From positions 67,285-104,570 of the forward strand of contig PLXO01000057.1 in the NCBI GenBank assembly GCA_003151425.1: a stretch of 37,286 nucleotides of DNA, given 5' to 3'. Source of the stretch: Acetobacteraceae bacterium (GTDB taxonomy: Bacteria; Pseudomonadota; Alphaproteobacteria; Acetobacterales; Acetobacteraceae). Shown piece after piece: positions 7,440 through 16,342 of the stretch. Numbering within the stretch: position 1 is the stretch's first letter; every line of letters begins with the position of its first letter. The position numbers and the translations under genes are program-made. The notes beneath the pieces were generated by a model. It was given only the letters and a program-made list of their open reading frames with translations, did no database searches and was not told the origin of the DNA.

Positions 7440-10415
7440 TCATCGCGGCATGGCCAGCAGCATAGCATCCAGCAGCCGCTTTTCCTCTGCCTCCTTGGGA
7501 TAGAGCGCGGAGAGGGCGTTGGCCAGACGTGCGAAATCCCGCCCGCGCTCGGCTTCCACCTGCAGCAGCGCCCGCAATGCGTTGGCCTGGCCGCCGCGCT
7601 GCAACAGCATGGCGGCGTGCACGCGGTCGAGCGTCGTGGCCTGGCCGGCGTAGGCTTTGGCGGGGCGGGCCTTGGCGCGGCCGCCGATGCGCAGGCGCGG
7701 CGGCGGGTCGGGTTCCGGGAACAGGTCAAGCTGCGCGGCCCGCTTGCGGTCGCGTTCGATGGCGGTGGCGATCGCCGAGACGTCGTCGGCGCCGAACAAC
7801 TGATGCGCGCGCTCTGCTACCGGCAGCAGGCGGACGGTGCCCTTGCGGGTTTCGATGATGCGGTCGGTCCAGGTGTCGAGATGGATGCCGAGCGGCTGGG
7901 CGAACCGGCGCACCACGTCGTAGATCAGGGTGAAGCCCCTGGGCGAGCGGGCGCCGCTGTCGTCGTCATCGTCGGGGGCGTCGCTGTCGGCGTCCGTGTC
8001 GTCATCCGCCGCCGCGGCGCGGGCGCCTTTGAACTCCGACTGCAACGTCCACAGGAACAGTGCGGTCAGCCGCGCGTCCTCCTCCAGCGCGCCGGCAAGA
8101 CCGTTGCGGGCATGGGCTTCCTCGGTGCCGAGGATCTGTTCGAGTGCGGCGCGGCCGACCACTTCCCACACCTTGCCGAGGTAGTCGGCGAGCGGGATGC
8201 GGGTGCCGTCGGGCATTTCGACGTGTTCGTAACGACTGAAGATTTCCAGGGCGGGGCCGATGCAGGCGAAGACAAGGTCGGCACCGCGGACGTCCTCGGC
8301 CTGCAGGCGTTCCATCCAGATGGCGACGCGGCCTGGCAGTTCGCGCAGCACTTCACCCCAGTCGCCGATGCTGTGGCCCTCGCGTGGGCGGCAGACAAGG
8401 TGGACGCTGGTGGCCAGGGCCGCGCTGTCCTTGGCGCGCATCCGGCCGGGGCGTTCGGTGGCGATCGGCCAGGACGCGGTGATCGTCCAGCCGCCCTGGA
8501 TCAGGCCGGACAGCAGCGCTTCCCAACCCTCGGTGGTCTTGTGGGCGAAGACGACGCTGCCGATGCCGTCTTCGCGCGTGACGCGGCGCCCTTCCGCGAA
8601 GGCTTGACCCATGGCGTGCTCGAAGAAGATGCGGTCCTTGGGGCGGTTTCCATCGGTCTTGGTTTCGTCCTGGACGATCTCGCCTGTTTTTGGGGTGAGG
8701 GGATTCGATGGATCGGTGGTGTCGCGAAGCAATTTATGGCCCGGCAGCGCGCGTTTCAGCCAGACGAAAAAGTAGTCCGACAGGTCGGAGTACGGGATGG
8801 CGTCGTAGTAGGGAGGATCGGTGAACCAGACGCCGACCGTTCCGGGATGCAATGGAGTCGATCGCGCATCGGCTTGATACACCTGAGCCGCGTCGCCTCC
8901 CGCCGCCAGTCGGTCGATCGCTTCGCAGACCCATTCGACCGCGGCCGGATAGCCGGACGCTTGGCTTTGCAGCGGCGCAATCTCCACGAAGTCCCACATG
9001 ATCGGCAGTGCCTGGCGGCCGAACGTGCCAGCAACGGCTTCGACAGAGTTGCGCCATCGGACCAATGATGAACTTTGCTCGGCACAGCGACTGAATGCGA
9101 GTGCCAGGCAGTCTCTCGTTGCGGTGTCACTGACGAGTGTGTTATGATTTGCAAGGTATCGAAGAGCCATCTTCTGGCGAACACTGAACAGGTCGCCCCA
9201 AGTCGACATGCCGTAGTTATAAACCGAAAAGGCCCTCCCGGCACCCGCACCGCCGCCTCTCGGTGCGGGTTCATCAGGGATCAAACTCCCGCCATCTCCG
9301 TATTGCGTAGGCAATCGCAGGATAGCATCGCGCGCCGCATTCACGGCATCATAATCGGCGCCTGTTGAAATGCGGTATCGACGACCGATCTCTCCCGCCT
9401 TTAGGGCGATCACCGCGAGTAAGGTTGTGCCACCGACCCGTCGTCCGTCACTATCGAACACCACATCCGCCCCGCCGCGCTGGGCGCGTAACTGCGCGCG
9501 CACGCGGTCCGGGCCGAGCGGCTTGCCGCAACATGCGCATATGGCCGTTGCCCGGCTGACGGTGCCACCGGGCACCTCACTTTCATCCGCGGGCTCGAAC
9601 ACCTCGAAGCGCAATCGCGGTGCGCCATCCTTCGGCCGCTCGGCATGGTAACGCAGCGCACGCTGCCGATGCTTCTTCGTCGCCAACCAGAACGAACGCG
9701 CCAGCGGGATCTCCGCGCCGCACTCGCTCGCCTCACAGCGCACCGTGCGCGCCCACAGATAGGCGATCGGCCGCGCCCCGTCGGGGTCCAGCGGATAGAA
9801 CCGGCCCAGCTCCCGTTCGGCCGCCACCCTTATCTCGGCGCCGGCGGCACGGACCTTTTCCGCTAGCCCCGGTCCATGCCGCGGCACATCCTCCAGCATC
9901 GTTTTCAGGATCAGGCAGGCCACCGGATTCAAATCGCTCGCATAGACATCGCAGCCCAACCGCAACGCCTCCAGCGGGATCGAGCCGCCACCGGCGAACG
10001 GATCGACCACCAGTGGCGTCTCCTGACCGTGCGCAGCGTGGATCAGGGCACGCGCGGCGGTCAGATAAACCATGTCGGCGGACCGGTCCCAATCGGCGCA
10101 GTCGCCGATGAACCGCAGGATCGCCTCGCGCAGTTTCAGGTCATCCGTGTCGCGCGCGCCGCCCATGTTGGGCAGGTCCTGCAATGTCGCCCGCGCCTGC
10201 ACTTTGAATGCCGCCGGGCACAGCGGATCGGCCGGATCGGGCAGCAACAGCGCCAGCAGCATCGCGCGCGACGAAGCCAGCGGCCGGCGCGCCCACCACA
10301 GATGCAACGTCGACGGATGGCCATGCCGTACCGACTTCTCCCGTGCCGCGTGGCGCGAGACCGTGGCGATCGGAAAATCCACCTCGGCCAGGCGCTTGCA
10401 GTCACGTGGGATCAT
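7440..10415 (-). CDS. DUF1156-domain DNA methyltransferase (COG1743-like)
   Basis: A 991-residue DNA amino-methyltransferase. The N-terminus (residues 10-50, with EVDFPIATVSRHAAREKSVR, then the LHLWWARRPLASSR block) is the DUF1156 signature. The SAM-binding motif I is DPFAGGGS (138-145), followed by SDLNPVA; the catalytic motif IV is DPPYYD (533-538), so target adenine N6 or cytosine N4 is methylated. Cysteine pairs (CEASECG and CACCGKP, ~230-300) suggest a zinc ribbon. An acidic linker (DDDTDADSDAPDDDDD) lies near residue 815, followed by a further globular C-terminus. The start overlaps the helicase stop by 4 nt (ATGA), so translation is probably coupled. In the proposed system it would mark host DNA and may also take part in target recognition. 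Confidence 0.9.
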   Translation of the reverse strand: MIPRDCKRLAEVDFPIATVSRHAAREKSVRHGHPSTLHLWWARRPLASSRAMLLALLLPDPADPLCPAAFKVQARATLQDLPNMGGARDTDDLKLREAILRFIGDCADWDRSADMVYLTAARALIHAAHGQETPLVVDPFAGGGSIPLEALRLGCDVYASDLNPVACLILKTMLEDVPRHGPGLAEKVRAAGAEIRVAAERELGRFYPLDPDGARPIAYLWARTVRCEASECGAEIPLARSFWLATKKHRQRALRYHAERPKDGAPRLRFEVFEPADESEVPGGTVSRATAICACCGKPLGPDRVRAQLRAQRGGADVVFDSDGRRVGGTTLLAVIALKAGEIGRRYRISTGADYDAVNAARDAILRLPTQYGDGGSLIPDEPAPRGGGAGAGRAFSVYNYGMSTWGDLFSVRQKMALRYLANHNTLVSDTATRDCLALAFSRCAEQSSSLVRWRNSVEAVAGTFGRQALPIMWDFVEIAPLQSQASGYPAAVEWVCEAIDRLAAGGDAAQVYQADARSTPLHPGTVGVWFTDPPYYDAIPYSDLSDYFFVWLKRALPGHKLLRDTTDPSNPLTPKTGEIVQDETKTDGNRPKDRIFFEHAMGQAFAEGRRVTREDGIGSVVFAHKTTEGWEALLSGLIQGGWTITASWPIATERPGRMRAKDSAALATSVHLVCRPREGHSIGDWGEVLRELPGRVAIWMERLQAEDVRGADLVFACIGPALEIFSRYEHVEMPDGTRIPLADYLGKVWEVVGRAALEQILGTEEAHARNGLAGALEEDARLTALFLWTLQSEFKGARAAAADDDTDADSDAPDDDDDSGARSPRGFTLIYDVVRRFAQPLGIHLDTWTDRIIETRKGTVRLLPVAERAHQLFGADDVSAIATAIERDRKRAAQLDLFPEPDPPPRLRIGGRAKARPAKAYAGQATTLDRVHAAMLLQRGGQANALRALLQVEAERGRDFARLANALSALYPKEAEEKRLLDAMLLAMPR

Positions 10416-13400
10416 GGCGCGCCCACGAATGGCGTCTGCGGTCCGTCGCTAAAGCCGGTCGGACGTTTCAGGGCGTCCACCGTCACGTAGTAATGCGCGA
10501 CGCTGGTCAACTCGTGCCAATCGATAGTCGCGGGGTCCTTCCGCGGCTCATACAACACCGGCGTGGTCGCGCAGTTGGTCACAACATACAGCCAGTAGCA
10601 GTCGCGACGATCTTCGGCGACGCGCTTCTCGTTCGGCGTCAACCGGATGAGGCCGTTTGCCCCAGCCAGCCCCTTCACCTCGATCAGCCGCAGTTCCCCA
10701 CTGGTCAGATCGAGGCTGGTGATGTCGTAGCCCAGATTCTTCTCGTGCACGTCGAACACCTGCCGGCCGAGCGCAATTTCGTGCGCGATCACCGTGTCCA
10801 TGGCCGCTTGTTCCGTCTCCGGGTTCGGACGCATCCGTGCGATCTCGGGTGCGGCACGATCCGGATGCGGCAGGATCAGCACCGACGCGATGCGCTGCAC
10901 GTCCTGCAGGGTCAGCGCCCGCTCCTGCGCCAGTTCCGCGCGGCGGCGGTCGCGCCGGGTGAGCAACTCGGTGTGCCGGGCTTCCGCCTGTGCCATGCGC
11001 CCTTCCGCACCGGCGACGCCGTCCTCAATCGCCTGTTGCGCATTGCCAATTTCCCCATCGGCTTTGAACAGGAGCTCGGTCAGCGACCACTCGACATGCG
11101 TCATGATCCGTTCGACGACGGCCACACGTTCGCCGCGGACCTCTTGCAGGAACGGATCGAGCGCCAGGCGGTAGAGCGCGTCGGTTGCCTCCGGCATCGT
11201 CGCAACAGCAGGCAACACATCCGGCGGTTCCGCCGGTAGCAGATCGCCCAGTACGGCCGGATCGCGGACCGCGGCGGTGCCGTCCGTCGCGGTTTCCAGC
11301 ACGATCAACCGTTCGTGTACGACCTTGCCCAGGCCGTCCACCACGCGCGCACGATAAAAATCGAGGCGCGCCGGTGTTTCGTGGTCGAGCGAGTGGAAGC
11401 AAGCGCCAGCCGCGAACGATTCCCGTGCCGCGTGCAGACCAAACCGACGCAGCGCCTCGAACAATGGATGGCCCGGTGTTACCCATTCCAGGCGGTGACT
11501 GTCGGCGGTCTCGCGGTCCGTCGACACACGAGGGTAGCGGTTGGATAAGGTCGGCAGGCGCCAGTCCGGTTCACGCTCGAACGCCCGCAGCGCCTGCGGT
11601 GTGCGACCGGGCTCGAACGTGTGCGGCAGATCGGCGACGGACCGGAGCGGCAAGCCCGCGCTGGTGCTGGCCTCGACCAGAAACCGCGCGATGGTTTCCG
11701 GCACCACGCGGCGTTCCTGCGCCAGGGCGCGCCGCTCCGTCAGCATGGCCATGTTGAGCTGTCGTGTCGCCAACCCCTCCAGCGCATTTTGGCAGATGCC
11801 ACGGAAGCGCGCTTCGTCCACGCCGCGCAGGATGCGATCTTCGAGGTCTTCGTCGCCTAGTTTGCCGGCGTAATAGTCGCGCAGGATGCGCTCGATCTGC
11901 GCCGCGGGCAGCACTTCACCGACGACGTTGAACACGGCATCGTCATCCAGCGCGTCGCGGATTGCCTGTAATTTGTCCAACAACTTTTCCAACACACGGC
12001 CCTCGACGGTGTTGGTGGCGACGAAGTTGAAGATCAGGCAATCCTCGCGCTGACCGTAGCGATGGATGCGCCCCATGCGCTGTTCCAGCCGATTCGGATT
12101 CCAAGGAATGTCGTAGTTCACCAAGAAATGGCAAAATTGCAGGTTGATGCCTTCACCCGCCGCCTCGGTGGCGACCATCACCTGAACGTCGCCCTGCTTG
12201 AACTGCTGCTCGGCGTATAGGCGCGTGCCTGGCCTGTCGCGATCGCCGATCGCCATGCTGCCGTGGATGCAGCCGACCGACAGTCCCCACTCCGCGAGCC
12301 TAGCGAGCAGGAAATCAAGCGTGTCCTTGAACTCAGTGAAGATCAACAGGCGTTGCGTTCGGTCGGTGAAGAAGCCCTGAATTTCCAGCAGTTCGTGCAG
12401 GCGACCCAGCTTTGCCTCGATCCGCGCGTCCTCGACCGCCTTCGCCATCGCGCCAAGCTGTTCGAGCTGCTCGATTTCTTCGCGCACCTGCTCCGGGTTG
12501 GTGGTCAGAGAGATCGCCTCGGCTAATGCCTCCCACCGCTCGCGTTCGGCTTCTTCCATCTCCTCGAGCTCATCAGGCGAGGGCAGGTCCAACGGGGTAT
12601 CCCGCACCAGATCGCGGGCTTTGCGCAACGCTTCTTCCAGACGCCGCGCGCGGTTCTCCAGGGAGCATCGAAGCGCATGTGTGCTGGACGCGAGACGGCG
12701 CTGATACAGCGCCATCAGGAAACCGACAGCGCGGGCTCGCGCATCCTCACCACGCTCGGCAGCGGCGCGGCTCTGCTGCCGGATGAAGCGCGTGACCTCG
12801 GTATACAAATCGTACTCGGCACCGGCGATGGCGAACTCCGCGGTGTGCGGAATGCGGCGGGTGAAGACCTTGCGTGCGTGCCAGGTGCCGTCCGTGTCGC
12901 GTTCCGGGAAGTAAACCATCGCCTCCTTGGTTCGGCGCAGGTAGAACGGCGCCTGCCGCCGCTCCATCGCCTGGTGGATAGAGGTGACGTCGGCATAGAC
13001 GTCCTGATCCAGCAATTGCAGGAACAGCGTGAAGTTTTCGGGATCGCCCTTGTGCGGGGTCGCGGTGAGCAACAGCATGTGGTCGCTGGTGTCGCGTAGC
13101 AGTTCGCCCAACGCGTAGCGCGCGGTCTTGCGCGACGGGGGTGACCAGGACATGCGATGGGCTTCGTCAACTATTACCATGTCCCAATGGACCTGTCGCA
13201 GCCCGGGCAGCACGTCGTCGCGCTTGGCTAGGTCCAGCGAGGTGATGACCTGGGGGCGTTCGAGCCACTGGTTGATGCCATACTGCTCGCGGATATCGGT
13301 GCCGTGCAGCACCGCGAAGGTTTCGTCGAATTTCTCCTTCAGCTCGCGCTGCCACTGGAAGGTTAGATTGGCGGGGCAGACGATCAGGACGCGCCCAAGC

Positions 13401-13843
13401 AGGCCACGCAGCTTGAGCTCGCGCAGCAGCAGGCCGGCCATGATCGTCTTGCCGGCGCCCGCGTCGTCGGCCAGCAGGAAGCGGACACGCGGTAGCTTTA
13501 GCAGATGGTCATAGACCGCCTCAAGCTGGTGCGGCAGCGGATCGATCCGGCTCATCGAGAGACCGAAGTAGGGGTCGAACTCGAAGGCGATCCCGAGGGC
13601 GTGGGCCTGCAAGCCCAGCCGCAGTCGTGCCGGATCGCCGGTATAGGACGGTCCGGCCGGAAGGGCCGTGAGTTGCGCGAGATCGTCCTCCGTGAGGTTC
13701 ACCTGGCGGAACACACTGGTGCTCGTCCCCACCAGTCCGAGCATCCACCGTCGGGTCCCGCTCGTGCGCAAGGTTGCGACGCGCATCGGCTCGTTGAACA
13801 TCGAGCCGACCAGGATCTGGCCTTCCTGCGGAGGGTGCGTCAT
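10412..13843 (-). CDS. SNF2/HepA-type helicase with C-terminal DUF3883 (PD-(D/E)XK-like) domain
   Basis: A 1143-residue superfamily 2 ATPase. Walker A is DDAGAGKT (126-133), motif II is DEAH (226-229), motif III is TATPH (260-264), and the C-terminal RecA lobe has LLIFTEFKDT, ATEAAGEGINLQ and QRMGRIHRYGQ. A charged coiled-coil region sits between the lobes. Near the end, GYDITS (D1040) and LIEVKG (E1055, K1057) form the D...ExK pattern of DUF3883, a fold related to PD-(D/E)XK nucleases. It is the first gene of a minus-strand trio with a DUF1156 methyltransferase and a DUF499 ATPase. It probably translocates on or remodels DNA; the tail is the best nuclease candidate in the operon. No clear ribosome-binding site precedes ATG 13843, so the start is less sure than the domains. 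Confidence 0.92.
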   Translation of the reverse strand: MTHPPQEGQILVGSMFNEPMRVATLRTSGTRRWMLGLVGTSTSVFRQVNLTEDDLAQLTALPAGPSYTGDPARLRLGLQAHALGIAFEFDPYFGLSMSRIDPLPHQLEAVYDHLLKLPRVRFLLADDAGAGKTIMAGLLLRELKLRGLLGRVLIVCPANLTFQWQRELKEKFDETFAVLHGTDIREQYGINQWLERPQVITSLDLAKRDDVLPGLRQVHWDMVIVDEAHRMSWSPPSRKTARYALGELLRDTSDHMLLLTATPHKGDPENFTLFLQLLDQDVYADVTSIHQAMERRQAPFYLRRTKEAMVYFPERDTDGTWHARKVFTRRIPHTAEFAIAGAEYDLYTEVTRFIRQQSRAAAERGEDARARAVGFLMALYQRRLASSTHALRCSLENRARRLEEALRKARDLVRDTPLDLPSPDELEEMEEAERERWEALAEAISLTTNPEQVREEIEQLEQLGAMAKAVEDARIEAKLGRLHELLEIQGFFTDRTQRLLIFTEFKDTLDFLLARLAEWGLSVGCIHGSMAIGDRDRPGTRLYAEQQFKQGDVQVMVATEAAGEGINLQFCHFLVNYDIPWNPNRLEQRMGRIHRYGQREDCLIFNFVATNTVEGRVLEKLLDKLQAIRDALDDDAVFNVVGEVLPAAQIERILRDYYAGKLGDEDLEDRILRGVDEARFRGICQNALEGLATRQLNMAMLTERRALAQERRVVPETIARFLVEASTSAGLPLRSVADLPHTFEPGRTPQALRAFEREPDWRLPTLSNRYPRVSTDRETADSHRLEWVTPGHPLFEALRRFGLHAARESFAAGACFHSLDHETPARLDFYRARVVDGLGKVVHERLIVLETATDGTAAVRDPAVLGDLLPAEPPDVLPAVATMPEATDALYRLALDPFLQEVRGERVAVVERIMTHVEWSLTELLFKADGEIGNAQQAIEDGVAGAEGRMAQAEARHTELLTRRDRRRAELAQERALTLQDVQRIASVLILPHPDRAAPEIARMRPNPETEQAAMDTVIAHEIALGRQVFDVHEKNLGYDITSLDLTSGELRLIEVKGLAGANGLIRLTPNEKRVAEDRRDCYWLYVVTNCATTPVLYEPRKDPATIDWHELTSVAHYYVTVDALKRPTGFSDGPQTPFVGAP

Positions 13844-13979
13844 TGGGGGGACTCGGGACCGAGGGTCAGCGGACGACGCTACCAGACGGCCCCTGCGCGG
13901 GACAGGTCACAACTCCGGCGACACGTCACGACGACGGCGCCACTGGCCCCACCGAGAGGTCCGTCTGCCGATCCATGCC

Positions 13980-15242
13980 CTACGCCGCCTCCGCCGCCCA
14001 GCGCGTCATCACCGCGCAGCCGGCAGCAAAATCCTCCATGCGCATCGCCTCGTGCGGGTTGTGGCTGCCGTGCTGGTTGCGCACGAACAGCATCGCCGCC
14101 GGCACGCCGGCCTGGGCGAACGCGGCCGCATCGTGCCCCCCGCCGGAGGCCATTGTGCGATACGCGATCCCTCCCGCGTCAGCCGCGCGCGCCAGCCCGT
14201 CGCGCACGGCGGCATCCATCGGGCTGGGCGCGCTGCCGGTCTCGGCCCCCAGTTCGAAGCGCACGCCGCGGCGCGGCTCGATCGCGGCGATCAGCCGGTG
14301 AACCTCGAGAAACATCGCGTCCACGCTCGCCGGCTGCACGCTGCGCACGTCGAGCTGGAAGTGCGCCTCGCCGGGGATCTTGGTGAAGCCGGCCTCCGCC
14401 GTCGTCGCCAGCACGCAGAAGGTGCAGACCAGTTGGTGACCCTGCGCCTCCAGCGCGCCCCAGCGCTCGTCCAGCCGGTGCGCCAGCTCGGCCAGCGCGA
14501 TCGCCGCATCCGCGCGGTAGCGGCGCGGCGTGGCACCGGAATGATTGTATTCGCCCAGCACCCGCCCTGCGCGCAGCCGCCGCGACCCGGGGATGCCAGA
14601 TACGATCGCTACCGGAATGACCTCGGCGTCCAGCACCGGGCTTTGCTCGATATGCAGCTCCAGATAGGCGGCGATCGAGGCGGGCGGCAGCAGGCACGTC
14701 CCGGCCGCCACAGCAGCGGGATCGAACCCCAGCTCGCGCATGTGCTGCCCGAGCGTCCGCCCGGTATCCATCCGCTTGACCTCGAGCACCGCGGGCGGCA
14801 GCCGACCCAGCGCGGCATGGCTGCCGGGGTAGGAGGTCGGAAACCAGGCGCCGGCCTCCTCGGCGCGGATCGCCAGCACGGTGATGTCGCGCCCGGGCAC
14901 GAAGCCCGCCTGGCGCATTCCCGCGACCGTGGCGAGGCCGGCCAGCACGCCCGCGGCCCCATCGTAATTGCCGCCGTGCGGCACGGAATCCAAATGGCTG
15001 CCCAGCAGGATACGTTTCGCGGTGCGATCGGCTCCGGGCAACGTCATCAGCATATTGCCCGCGGGATCGATGGCGATCTCCAGTCCCAGCGTCGCCGCCT
15101 CGGCGCGCACCAGGTCGTGTGCACGCTGCTCGCCCGGGCCGTAGGCGTCGCGGGTCACGCCGACGCCATCGAAACTCGCCTCGCGCAGCGCGTCGAACAG
15201 GCGGGCGGCAAGCTCCATATCGGGCGTCAGGTTGGGGCGCAT
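13980..15242 (-). CDS. M20-family Zn-dependent amidohydrolase (hydantoinase/carbamoylase type)
   Basis: A 420-residue cytosolic metalloenzyme of the N-carbamoyl-L-amino-acid hydrolase / allantoate amidohydrolase group. Metal ligands are visible at H83 and D85 (GSHLDSVPHGG), D94 (NYDGAAGV), E128/E129 (IRAEEAG), a histidine in LELHIEQSPVLD, and a C-terminal histidine in GSHNPHEAM. The middle dimerisation domain (GEYNHSGATPRRYRADA) is also typical. The start at ATG 15242 follows GGAG; the frame stays open upstream but overlaps the divergent dehydrogenase gene. The exact substrate is not determined by sequence. It is divergent (126 nt) from two dehydrogenases and an M81 peptidase, and its stop is 136 nt upstream of the defence helicase start on the same strand. 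Confidence 0.9.
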   Translation of the reverse strand: MRPNLTPDMELAARLFDALREASFDGVGVTRDAYGPGEQRAHDLVRAEAATLGLEIAIDPAGNMLMTLPGADRTAKRILLGSHLDSVPHGGNYDGAAGVLAGLATVAGMRQAGFVPGRDITVLAIRAEEAGAWFPTSYPGSHAALGRLPPAVLEVKRMDTGRTLGQHMRELGFDPAAVAAGTCLLPPASIAAYLELHIEQSPVLDAEVIPVAIVSGIPGSRRLRAGRVLGEYNHSGATPRRYRADAAIALAELAHRLDERWGALEAQGHQLVCTFCVLATTAEAGFTKIPGEAHFQLDVRSVQPASVDAMFLEVHRLIAAIEPRRGVRFELGAETGSAPSPMDAAVRDGLARAADAGGIAYRTMASGGGHDAAAFAQAGVPAAMLFVRNQHGSHNPHEAMRMEDFAAGCAVMTRWAAEAA

Positions 15243-15368
15243 GGCGGGCTCCGGCTGGGGACGGCGCAGCGTGGCGCGCCGCCGCCCCTTCCGCAACCAC
15301 CCCTTCCGCAACAGCGTCGCATCGGCGATAGACTGCCGCAGCGTCGAAAGGGACGGGAAGGAGGGAAC

Positions 15369-16337
15369 ATGAAGCCACGCCTGGTGCTCGCCGCGCTGAT
15401 GCCGCGCGATGTGGTCGAACGTGCGTGCGACGAATTCGATGCCGTGGTCGCGCCCGGTCCCGCCGACATGACGGCCGAGGAGGTCATCGCCGCCGCCACC
15501 GCGCACCGCGCCGACGCGATCCAGTTCGTCAACACGCTGCCACTGACGGCCGAGGCGATCGCGCGCCTGCCCGCGAGCGTGCGCGTCGGCGCCACCAGCA
15601 GTGTCGGCTACGACCATATCGACGTTGCGGCGGCCAAGGCGCGCGGCCTGGTGGTGACCAACACGCCCGGCGTGCTGAGCGACTGCACCGCGGACTTCGC
15701 GTTCATGCTGCTGCTGGCCGCGGCGCGGCGGGCGATCGAATACGACACGATCATGCGCAAGGGATGGCGCTATCGGATTGGCCAGGGCGACCTGCTCGGC
15801 GTGCGGGTCAGCGGCAAGACGCTGGGCATCCTCGGCATGGGCGGCATCGGCGGGGCGATGGCGCGACGCGCGCGCGGCTTCGACATGCATGTGCTGTATC
15901 ATCAGCGCAACCGCCTCCCGGCGGAGCGCGAGAACGACGCGCACTACCACGCGGATTTCCGCGCCATGCTGCCGCACTGCCACTTCCTGTCACTGCACGC
16001 CCCGGCGACGCCGGCGACCGAGAAGATCGTCAACGCCGAGACCCTGGCGCTGCTGCCGCGTGGCGCGGTGCTGGTGAACGTCGCGCGCGGCGGCCTGGTG
16101 GATGAGGATGCGCTGCATGACGCGCTGACCAGCGGCCATCTGTTCGCGGCCGGCCTCGACGTGTTCCGCAACGAGCCGGATTTCGACACGCGGTTCGCCG
16201 CCTTGTCCAACGTCATCCTGTCGCCGCATATTGGCTCGGCCTCGTTGGAGACGCGTAACGCAATGGGTTTTCGGGCCCTCGACAATATCACCGCCGTGCT
16301 CGAAGGGCGCGGGCCGATCGATCCGCTCTGGAGCTGA
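15369..16337 (+). CDS. D-isomer-specific 2-hydroxyacid dehydrogenase (first copy)
   Basis: A 322-residue NAD(P)-dependent dehydrogenase that interconverts a 2-oxoacid and its D-2-hydroxyacid (glyoxylate/hydroxypyruvate reductase-like). The Rossmann motif is GMGGIG (156-161), and the catalytic R240 (NVARGGLVDED), E269 (FRNEPDF) and H287 (LSPHIGSAS) are all present. Basic residues after the second Rossmann strand (YHQRNR, ~178-182) hint at NADP preference. The start at ATG 15369 follows GGAGG. The second dehydrogenase gene begins 5 nt downstream, so they are co-transcribed. The two copies are clearly diverged paralogues, not a recent tandem duplication, and could act on different acids. Confidence 0.93.
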   Translation: MKPRLVLAALMPRDVVERACDEFDAVVAPGPADMTAEEVIAAATAHRADAIQFVNTLPLTAEAIARLPASVRVGATSSVGYDHIDVAAAKARGLVVTNTPGVLSDCTADFAFMLLLAAARRAIEYDTIMRKGWRYRIGQGDLLGVRVSGKTLGILGMGGIGGAMARRARGFDMHVLYHQRNRLPAERENDAHYHADFRAMLPHCHFLSLHAPATPATEKIVNAETLALLPRGAVLVNVARGGLVDEDALHDALTSGHLFAAGLDVFRNEPDFDTRFAALSNVILSPHIGSASLETRNAMGFRALDNITAVLEGRGPIDPLWS

Positions 16338-16342
16338 GACAG

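Noticed and set aside
7413..9068. 551-codon plus-strand open frame opposite the DUF1156 methyltransferase gene
   Set aside because: Low-complexity Gly/Ala/Arg/Val translation without domains; antisense shadow of a real gene.
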